IMG/VR virus record: IMGVR_UViG_3300031759_000054
Span: 1-43,091 of that record
Source of the DNA: a virus
Direction: 5' to 3' (one strand)
DNA length: 43,091 nucleotides
The stretch's first letter is position 1, and every line of letters begins with the position of its first letter. The notes under the pieces were generated by a model, which was given only the letters and a program-made list of their open reading frames with translations, was not told where the DNA came from and searched no databases. Positions 36,647 through 43,091 of the stretch are shown here, piece by piece. A program made the translations under genes and the position numbers.

Positions 36647-37529
36647 TATCGCAGACCTGGACTGCATTTACCTAACATATGATGAACCTAATAAAGAACA
36701 AAATTGGATTAAGATTCAAAACATGGTACCATGGGCAAAAAGGGTTGACGGCGTTAAGGGCAGTGACGCCGCACACAAGGCATGTGCTGACATCAGCGAC
36801 ACTGATCGTTTTGTGGTCGTTGACGGTGATAATATTCCCGATCCAGGATTTTTCAACCTTCAGCTTGCTCTTACTGATGCTAATAGCGATAAAGTATTTC
36901 GTTGGCGTGCTCGCAACCATATTAATGGGCTACAGTACGGAAACGGAGGACTAAGCTGCTGGACTAAAGAGTTTGTGTATAACATGCGAACACATGAAGC
37001 CAGTGACGGTGACGCTAAGAACGATGTAGAGTTTTGTTTTTACCCTAACTATTGGGCTATGAGTGACTGCTATTCAACAACATATCCAAATCAAACACCA
37101 TTTCAAGCATGGCGAGCAGGCTTTAGAGAAGGTGTTAAGATGTGCTTAGATCGCGGCACTAAACCTAGCTTACAAGAATTTGAAAGTAAAGTACATCATC
37201 GCAACTATGACCATTTGTGTATTTGGCAGTCAGTGGGCTCGGATGTGGAAAACGGATTTTGGGCAATATATGGCGCACGTTTGGGTACATACTTAACAAT
37301 GCTATGCGATTGGGAATATCGTTGGGTGCAAGACTTTGACACACTTGCAGACCTATGGAATGAATATAACCATGAAGATATTGCTGTGGATCACTGCAAG
37401 GTAATAGGTGATACATTGCGTCAACGTTTAGCATTACCTATTGTGGATATGGATCCAGAAGAAAGCAAGTTCTTTAAACATCATTATAAGAGTAACTTTA
37501 AAAATCAAGGACCAATGGTACGTGAATAA
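36630..37529 (+). CDS. Glycosyltransferase-family-2-like protein C
   Basis: The 299-residue protein opens with DCIYLTYDEPNKEQNW, continues with WAKRVDGVKGSDAAHKACA, and then RFVVVDGDNIPDPGF. This order of a first strand, a GVKG loop and a Asp-Gly-Asp (about residues 64-66) is that of small GT-A proteins found in phage genomes, where the pair binds the metal and nucleotide sugar. The second half has NDVEFCFYPNYWAMSD and a tryptophan-rich C-terminal region (HLCIWQSVGSDVENGFWAIYG). It differs from A and B in sequence, so the operon holds two GT types. Its ATG is 17 bases inside the previous gene. Acceptor and sugar are unknown. Confidence 0.6.
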   Translation: MTQIIDIADLDCIYLTYDEPNKEQNWIKIQNMVPWAKRVDGVKGSDAAHKACADISDTDRFVVVDGDNIPDPGFFNLQLALTDANSDKVFRWRARNHINGLQYGNGGLSCWTKEFVYNMRTHEASDGDAKNDVEFCFYPNYWAMSDCYSTTYPNQTPFQAWRAGFREGVKMCLDRGTKPSLQEFESKVHHRNYDHLCIWQSVGSDVENGFWAIYGARLGTYLTMLCDWEYRWVQDFDTLADLWNEYNHEDIAVDHCKVIGDTLRQRLALPIVDMDPEESKFFKHHYKSNFKNQGPMVRE

Positions 37530-38136
37530 GAATTGGTACCTAGTAGATGTTGACATTACTAATGCTATTAATAGCAATTTTTCTTTTGAGCATTTATTAG
37601 AAAGTTCACCGTTTATTAGTAAAAAACAACACGGTATATGGGGGTATGAGCAAGAGCAATTGACTACAATATTCACAGACCAATGGTTATCATATATGAA
37701 AAGCATTGACCTAGAAGTATTTGTTGCAATGTTATTTTATAGAAGCCCATTTTTTACTCATCCAGAAGCACACGTTGATTTTGTATACAATAATGTACAG
37801 CCTACTATTGCTTTAAATTGGGTCATTAACAATCCCGATATCAGTAGTATGGTATGGTATCAAACACCAGTCAATTCACCTATACATGATCACAGTACTA
37901 CGCCTGCTGCTGATTGGATTAAGTATTCTGGATGGCTAACTGATGGATTAGTTGAAATTGAACGTAGAACCATTGGAGATATACCTACTATAGTCAGAGT
38001 AGATATTCCGCATAATATTGAAGTATTTGACAAAGAACGATGGAGTATAAGTGTTAGATGTAAAGCACCGAGTACTATTGTAAATTGGTGTGACATAGTT
38101 AATTATATAAAACCTAGGATAATCAATGAGCAGTGA
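37522..38136 (+). CDS. 2-oxoglutarate/Fe(II) oxygenase-like protein
   Basis: I start at GTG 37522 (204 residues) because AAGGA lies 10 bases upstream and the overlap with the previous stop is a coupled GTGAATAA. An upstream TTG at 37441 lies well inside the previous gene. EAHVDF (82-87) gives the HxD pair, His84 and Asp86. Next come ALNWVI and VWYQTP strands, then PTIVRVDIPH with His164 and RWSISVR with Arg179. His-x-Asp, His and Arg in this order are the iron and 2-oxoglutarate ligands of the jelly-roll oxygenases. Such enzymes hydroxylate or otherwise oxidise peptides, sugars or bases. The substrate is unknown. It overlaps the first radical-SAM gene by 11 bases. Confidence 0.65.
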   Translation: MNKNWYLVDVDITNAINSNFSFEHLLESSPFISKKQHGIWGYEQEQLTTIFTDQWLSYMKSIDLEVFVAMLFYRSPFFTHPEAHVDFVYNNVQPTIALNWVINNPDISSMVWYQTPVNSPIHDHSTTPAADWIKYSGWLTDGLVEIERRTIGDIPTIVRVDIPHNIEVFDKERWSISVRCKAPSTIVNWCDIVNYIKPRIINEQ

Positions 38137-39520
38137 TTTCATGTCGAGCGCAGAGTCAATGAAGGACAAACTAGGTCCTGCACTCTGCTTGGCTAAATGG
38201 CAACAGGTTAGTCTACACCTAACAACAGGCATGACTAATAGTTGCTACCATCCACCCCTACATGAAATAGATCCACAACCATTGCTGGCCAATCCTAGTG
38301 CCTTACACAACACAGCGTATAAAAAACAGCAACGTGTTATCATGCTTAAACAAGAACGCCCAAGTGAATGTAGTTATTGCTGGTCAGCTGAAGATAACGG
38401 ACAGTTAAGTGACCGTCATTATCGTAGTGGCGAGCCATGGGCCGCAGAACACTTTGACACTATTGTAAACAGCACAGGCCTTGAAGATGCTACTCCTAGT
38501 TATGTAGAAGTAAACTTTAGTCATGGCTGTAATCTAGCATGTAGTTATTGCAGTCCACAATACTCAACCGAATGGGGCAAAGACATTGCTAAGTTTGGTG
38601 CTTATCCTACAAGTACTCCGCACAATGCGCCAGAACACTTTGAAGGTAGACGTAAGCCTATTCCAGTACGTGAACACAATCCTTATGTAGAAGCATTTTG
38701 GTCTTGGTGGCCTAGTTTATATGGTAGTCTTAAACACTTCCGTATGACAGGCGGAGAGCCACTTATGGATAAGAACACGTACCGTGTGTTTGACTATATT
38801 CTGGAACTACCTAAAAGTGACCTACATGTAGACGTTACCAGTAACTTTAGTGTAGAACCAGAACTGTTTGACAAGTATATGGACAAAGTTAAACAACTAT
38901 GCAAAGGTGAGCGCATAGAACACTTCATGCAGTATGTTAGTTTAGATAGTGGTGATCCTGTACAGTCTGCCTACATACGCAGAGGCATGGGGCCGCATCG
39001 CGTAAACACTTATGTACACCGTTTCCTTACACAGATTCCATATCGCAACAGTTTAACTTATATTATTACTATGAGTAACTTAAACATACTTGGATTGAAA
39101 CGCTTATTAGAGCATATTTTAGAATTACGCAAGTTACATAGTACAACCTATCAACGTGTTTGGTTTGACACGCCATTGCTGCGTAGTCCTACATGGCAAA
39201 GTCTACAAATACTTCCAGCAAGTTATTATACTGTGTTAGAAGACGTAATAGCATATATGAAAGAAAATGTCATGCCTGAAGATAGTTTTGTAGGATTTAA
39301 AGACTATGAAATACAGCGTATGGAACGTAACTTACTTTGGATGAAAGAACCTAAGGAACCTAAATATCTTGAAGAACAGCGTGCAGACTTTTATCGTTTC
39401 TTCAGTGAATATGACCGCCGCGATGAATATATGCAAACTGGAAATCCTGGCTTCTTAGCCGCTTTCCCACAAATGAAAGAATTTTGGAACGAATGTAAAT
39501 ATCATGCCGAAAAAGCCTAA
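38126..39520 (+). CDS. Radical-SAM protein with N-terminal cysteine (twitch-like) domain, copy 1
   Basis: A 464-residue protein with CNLACSYC (135-142) as the SAM-cluster loop and GGEP (209-212) as the SAM-binding motif. Before the barrel are four cysteines, C21, C40, C82 and C85, spaced 19, 42 and 3. They lie in CLAKW, TNSCYHPP and ECSYCW, and are candidate ligands of an extra Fe-S cluster. The next gene product has the same spacing. AGGAT about 8 bases upstream is the ribosome site, and the ATG lies in the oxygenase stop region. Proteins of this kind are called twitch-domain radical-SAM proteins. In bacteria such domains often act on peptides or sugars. The exact reaction is unknown. Confidence 0.85.
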   Translation: MSSDFMSSAESMKDKLGPALCLAKWQQVSLHLTTGMTNSCYHPPLHEIDPQPLLANPSALHNTAYKKQQRVIMLKQERPSECSYCWSAEDNGQLSDRHYRSGEPWAAEHFDTIVNSTGLEDATPSYVEVNFSHGCNLACSYCSPQYSTEWGKDIAKFGAYPTSTPHNAPEHFEGRRKPIPVREHNPYVEAFWSWWPSLYGSLKHFRMTGGEPLMDKNTYRVFDYILELPKSDLHVDVTSNFSVEPELFDKYMDKVKQLCKGERIEHFMQYVSLDSGDPVQSAYIRRGMGPHRVNTYVHRFLTQIPYRNSLTYIITMSNLNILGLKRLLEHILELRKLHSTTYQRVWFDTPLLRSPTWQSLQILPASYYTVLEDVIAYMKENVMPEDSFVGFKDYEIQRMERNLLWMKEPKEPKYLEEQRADFYRFFSEYDRRDEYMQTGNPGFLAAFPQMKEFWNECKYHAEKA

Positions 39521-40880
39521 CGAATCAGACTTACAATATAAGCGTAGAGTGATTGACATTAAGTCAGAAAGCTTCTGTGCAGCCAAATGGTACAATGCTA
39601 CTATATGGTTAGGATCAGGACAGACTACAAGTTGTCATCATCCACTACCACATGCCATTGACCGTGATGCTATCTTAATTAATCCTGGTGCTATACATAA
39701 TACACCGCAGAAGAAAGAAGAGCGTCGTATGATGCAACGTGGCGAACGCCCTAGTGGATGTGAATACTGCTGGAAGATTGAAGATATGTACAAGGATCCT
39801 AAGTATGCTGGGGTAGATGTGCCTGTGCCTATCAGTGATCGTGTTTATAAAACTGTTATATATGAGGATCAAGACTTAAATGAAGCTTTTAATACACCTC
39901 CGGAACAGGACGTCAATCTACAAACCTTGGAAATTGCTTTTGATCGCACTTGTCAGTTTGCCTGTAGCTACTGTAATCCTGCTTTCAGTAGCAGTTGGGT
40001 TAAGGATATCCATCGTAATGGACCATATACCGACTTGGTATCCGATGGCCGCAACCATTTTACTCATGAGCATAATAGTAGTCAACTGTATACTATCACT
40101 GAAGTTAATCCTTACGTTGAGGCCTTCTTCCGTTGGTGGGAATCAGACCTACACAGAACACTCAAAGAGCTACGCATCACAGGGGGTGAACCGCTTATGT
40201 CGGGTTACACGTGGAAACTCCTCGACTGGTTTAAAGAGCACAAAGGTCAGAGCAAGACACGTCTTGCATTAAACAGTAACTTAGGATTCGATCGTGATAA
40301 AATTGATAGATTGTTGGAAGCATGTGAAGGTATTGACCTTGATATATATACAAGCAATGAAAGCATGGGTAGACATGCGGTATATATTCGTGATGGTTTG
40401 GATTGGAATCAATGGGTTAGCAATGTTAGTTATCTATTGGATAGTGGCAAACTGCGCGGCCTACATGTTATGTGTACCATCAATGCCTTATGCTTATTGA
40501 GTCTTACTGAATTCCTGTGGAGCATAGTTAATCTTAAACAGAAGTATAGCAAGGATTCAATTAACTTTAGCCTAAACATCTTACGCTTTCCTAGTTTCCA
40601 AAGCCCACTAATCTTACCTGTAGAGTTTAGACAACAAGCCGCAGGAGAATTGACCAGATTCCATATGGCCAATACTCAGATCATACATGAATTTGAAGGC
40701 AATCAAGTGACTAGATTAGTCGACTATCTCGAAACTGTAGATAGTCCACATAGCGGTGCCTTGTCACGTGAGATCTTACAACGTGACTTTAAGAATTTTT
40801 ATCAACAATACGACCAGAGACGTGGTCTAGACTTTAAATATACATTTCCACAATTAGCAGACTGGTACGATACACTATGA
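39504..40880 (+). CDS. Radical-SAM protein with N-terminal cysteine (twitch-like) domain, copy 2
   Basis: The 458-residue paralog of the previous protein. It has CQFACSYC (150-157) and ITGGEP (225-230) for cluster and SAM binding. Its N-terminal cysteines C25, C44, C86 and C89 have the same 19, 42 and 3 spacing as copy 1. SCHHPLPHAID and the ERPSGCEYCW segment line up with copy 1's SCYHPPLHEID and ERPSECSYCW. The gene starts 17 bases inside copy 1 and ends in the ATGA overlap with the double radical-SAM gene. The two copies probably arose by duplication. They may act on different steps or substrates. Confidence 0.85.
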   Translation: MPKKPNESDLQYKRRVIDIKSESFCAAKWYNATIWLGSGQTTSCHHPLPHAIDRDAILINPGAIHNTPQKKEERRMMQRGERPSGCEYCWKIEDMYKDPKYAGVDVPVPISDRVYKTVIYEDQDLNEAFNTPPEQDVNLQTLEIAFDRTCQFACSYCNPAFSSSWVKDIHRNGPYTDLVSDGRNHFTHEHNSSQLYTITEVNPYVEAFFRWWESDLHRTLKELRITGGEPLMSGYTWKLLDWFKEHKGQSKTRLALNSNLGFDRDKIDRLLEACEGIDLDIYTSNESMGRHAVYIRDGLDWNQWVSNVSYLLDSGKLRGLHVMCTINALCLLSLTEFLWSIVNLKQKYSKDSINFSLNILRFPSFQSPLILPVEFRQQAAGELTRFHMANTQIIHEFEGNQVTRLVDYLETVDSPHSGALSREILQRDFKNFYQQYDQRRGLDFKYTFPQLADWYDTL

Positions 40881-43091
40881 GCAAACAACATAAGAATCAC
40901 AATTATAATACTCTCAACCCTGTTTATATAAATGAAGATCAACTAACAACAGATCAAAAATATAAATTAACTGAAAGTAAAACATTCTGTATGATTCCTT
41001 GGATACATCTACATGGATTTCCAGACGGTCGTGCTTATCCTTGCTGTCTGGCAGATTCCCAATTGCCTGTAGGTAATTTCAGAAAAAATACTATGAAGGA
41101 AGTATGGAATGGTGTTGCTTATCGTCGCATGCGTACCAATATGCTCAATGATAAATCGTGTAAGGAGTGTAGTAAATGCTACGAACAAGAATCTAATGGT
41201 TTCTTTAGTATGCGCAACAGTGCTAATAAAAACTTTGGGCATCATATTAAATTAGTTGATCAAACCAAAGAAGATGGTACATTTGAGGACTTTAAATTAC
41301 GCTACTACGATATACGTTTTAGTAACCTATGTAACTTTAGTTGCCGTACCTGTGGTAGTTTGTTTAGTTCAAGTTGGTATCAGGAAGAAACAAAACTGTT
41401 TGGCAAACTAAATCATCCACAGATCATGTATGCTGGTCGAGACAAAGAAGATATGTGGGAGCAGATGCAAGAACATATTCCTTATTTAGAACAAATCTAT
41501 TTTGCCGGTGGTGAGCCATTGATTATGGAAGAACACTATCGCATCTTAGAAGAGTTAGTTAAGCGTAAGATGTTTCATGTACGTTTAATATACAATACAA
41601 ACTTTAGCCATATGAAACTTAAAGACAAGTATGTATTTGACTATTGGAAATTATTTGACAGTGTTGGTGTAGGTGCAAGTTTAGATGACAGTTATTTGCG
41701 TGGTGAATATATGCGCAAAGGACAAGATTGGGCAGAAACTGTAGAGAATCGTCGTAAAATGATAGAAATTTGTCCTAATGTAGATTTTTATATTAGTGCT
41801 ACTGTGAGTATTTACAATGCCTGGCATGTTAGTGAATTCCATAGAGAATGGGCTGATCTAGGATTAATCAAGCCAATGGACTGGAATGTTAATATTCTAC
41901 AAGGACCAGAGCGTGACCGTGTTGATGTATTACCTATTCAATTTAAGGATCGTATTAAACAACGTCTCGAAGAGCATATTGCTTGGCTAGAACCATTGGA
42001 TCACTTACAACGAGCAGTAAGTGGGTATAAGGGTCTTATCTCATTTATGTATCAAGATGATAAGAGTCATTTATTAGGCGAATTCTTTAAAATTAATGAT
42101 CAGACTGATGAACATCGTAAAGAGAAATTTGAAGATGTATTTCCAGAGTATGCTGAACTTCGTAATTACTTAGGTATTAATAAAACGCACGAAAATATTT
42201 GTATGTTACCTTGGGTCAGCATAGAAGCCAGTCCTGTTGGCACAGCACGCCCGTGTTGTTTGGCTAAAGATGAAATTACTAAACCTGATGGTACAGTATA
42301 CAAACTAACAGAAAATAGCCTAGGTGAAATCTACCAAAGCGAATATATGCAGAATTTACGTCAGGAGTTTCTAGACGGTAAGAAACCTAGTACATGTAAT
42401 CGTTGTTGGGATGAAGAAGCAAGTGGTCGAACCAGTAAACGTATCAATAGTCGCATACGGCTAAAGAAGTATTATACAATTGTTGATTGGAATAATGTTA
42501 AACCAGATCAACTGTGGTTTATTGATCTTAAATTAGGTAATATCTGTAATCTTAAATGTCGCATCTGCGGTAGTTGGTCAAGTAGTAAGTGGGCTAAAGA
42601 AGAAGTTGATTACGAAGAAAAAAATCATAAAGATGCTGGTGTAGAATTCTACGATCGTAAAAGTCATTTAGCATATACATTCTTACAAGATGGTGCTTGG
42701 CCACGCAATAATGATATATTCTGGGATAATTTAAAAACACTGCTACCTAATATCAAATATTTTGAATTTACAGGTGGTGAACCATTTTTAATTGAAGAAC
42801 ATTTTAAATTATTGCGATTTGCAGTTGAACAAGAATACAGTCAAAAGATTGACATTCACTATAATACAAATGGTACAGTGTATCCTACAGCTGATGAAGT
42901 TGAACTATGGAAGAAATTTAGTCGTGTAGAAATTGCAGTTAGTATTGACAATGTAGGTGATCGATTTGAATATGAGCGATATGGTGCTAAGTGGGCAGAA
43001 GTAACTGAGAATATTAGCAAGTTTAATCTCCTACGTTCAAAACAAATTGTGACGCAAGTATGTATGACTGTAAACATTCAGAATGTTTACT
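40877..43091 (+). CDS. Tandem double radical-SAM protein (cut by right edge)
   Basis: The frame starts at the ATGA overlap and is open to the right edge, giving at least 738 residues. I followed it codon by codon and found no stop or shift. Module 1 has CMIPW (C38), PCC (55-57), CKECSKC (95-101), CNFSCRTC (152-159) and AGGEP (210-214). Module 2 repeats the order: ICMLPW (C442), PCC (459-461), CNRCW (507-511), CNLKCRIC (557-564) and TGGEP (632-636). So one chain carries two full sets of cluster-binding cysteines, each with a preceding extra-cluster domain. A tandem duplication followed by fusion is likely. The C-terminus of module 2 is missing. The substrate is unknown. Confidence 0.85.
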   Translation, partial: MSKQHKNHNYNTLNPVYINEDQLTTDQKYKLTESKTFCMIPWIHLHGFPDGRAYPCCLADSQLPVGNFRKNTMKEVWNGVAYRRMRTNMLNDKSCKECSKCYEQESNGFFSMRNSANKNFGHHIKLVDQTKEDGTFEDFKLRYYDIRFSNLCNFSCRTCGSLFSSSWYQEETKLFGKLNHPQIMYAGRDKEDMWEQMQEHIPYLEQIYFAGGEPLIMEEHYRILEELVKRKMFHVRLIYNTNFSHMKLKDKYVFDYWKLFDSVGVGASLDDSYLRGEYMRKGQDWAETVENRRKMIEICPNVDFYISATVSIYNAWHVSEFHREWADLGLIKPMDWNVNILQGPERDRVDVLPIQFKDRIKQRLEEHIAWLEPLDHLQRAVSGYKGLISFMYQDDKSHLLGEFFKINDQTDEHRKEKFEDVFPEYAELRNYLGINKTHENICMLPWVSIEASPVGTARPCCLAKDEITKPDGTVYKLTENSLGEIYQSEYMQNLRQEFLDGKKPSTCNRCWDEEASGRTSKRINSRIRLKKYYTIVDWNNVKPDQLWFIDLKLGNICNLKCRICGSWSSSKWAKEEVDYEEKNHKDAGVEFYDRKSHLAYTFLQDGAWPRNNDIFWDNLKTLLPNIKYFEFTGGEPFLIEEHFKLLRFAVEQEYSQKIDIHYNTNGTVYPTADEVELWKKFSRVEIAVSIDNVGDRFEYERYGAKWAEVTENISKFNLLRSKQIVTQVCMTVNIQNVY

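Noticed and set aside
37441-37521. TTG-initiated longer form of the oxygenase-like gene.
   Set aside because: The added 27 codons overlap the previous gene deeply, whereas GTG 37522 has AAGGA upstream and a normal short overlap.
1-43091. tRNA, rRNA, CRISPR array, insertion sequence or attachment site.
   Set aside because: Read through on both strands and found none: almost all the DNA is tightly packed phage coding sequence with gaps under 70 bases.

Overview
The window is part of a large, AT-rich, tailed-phage genome of the T4-like (Tevenvirinae-related, 'far-T4') myovirus type. It holds T4-type recombination genes (gp46, gp47), a T4-type late sigma factor (gp55), and a baseplate block with clear gp53, gp5, gp25 and gp6 relatives plus a very large wedge or tail protein. 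It also holds a string of overlapping accessory genes for radical-SAM, glycosyltransferase-like and 2-oxoglutarate oxygenase-like proteins. No host gene, tRNA, rRNA, CRISPR array or insertion sequence was seen. The low GC, the Asn/Thr/Ser-rich virion proteins and the accessory content resemble aquatic T4-like phages (cyanophage or pelagiphage relatives), but the host cannot be named from this sequence.

Layout. (1) About 1-4807, minus strand, read right to left: gp55 late sigma, an SGNH-hydrolase-like protein, gp47 nuclease, gp46 ATPase and a radical-SAM protein cut by the left edge. (2) 4808-4876: a 69-base divergent control region. A sigma70-like promoter points left toward gp55, and a perfect T4 late promoter TATAAATA, lying inside the spacer of that promoter, points right. 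(3) 4877-34351, plus strand: a virion block with a tail-tube/baseplate cap protein, gp53, a hub protein, a gp5-like spike with a C-terminal lytic domain, gp25, gp6, a 4067-residue giant protein carrying a seven-blade FG-GAP propeller, a 54-residue protein, a 206-residue protein, three tandem paralogous fibre-like proteins and one more structural protein. (4) 34373-34403: an intrinsic terminator. A sigma70-like promoter just before it is placed so that its transcripts would start inside the hairpin and escape termination. (5) 34420-43091, plus strand: nine accessory genes, each overlapping the next, ending in a tandem double radical-SAM protein cut by the right edge.

How the parts may work together (inference). 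Early host-type transcription makes gp55 and the recombination proteins leftward and the accessory enzymes rightward. gp55 then turns on the late promoter facing its own gene, which starts the virion operon; the terminator keeps late transcription out of the accessory operon. The accessory operon combines GT-A-like proteins, an HxD...H oxygenase and four radical-SAM domains in three genes. A further radical-SAM gene and an SGNH hydrolase lie on the left arm. This looks like a pathway that modifies a glycan or a peptide; its substrate cannot be told from sequence.
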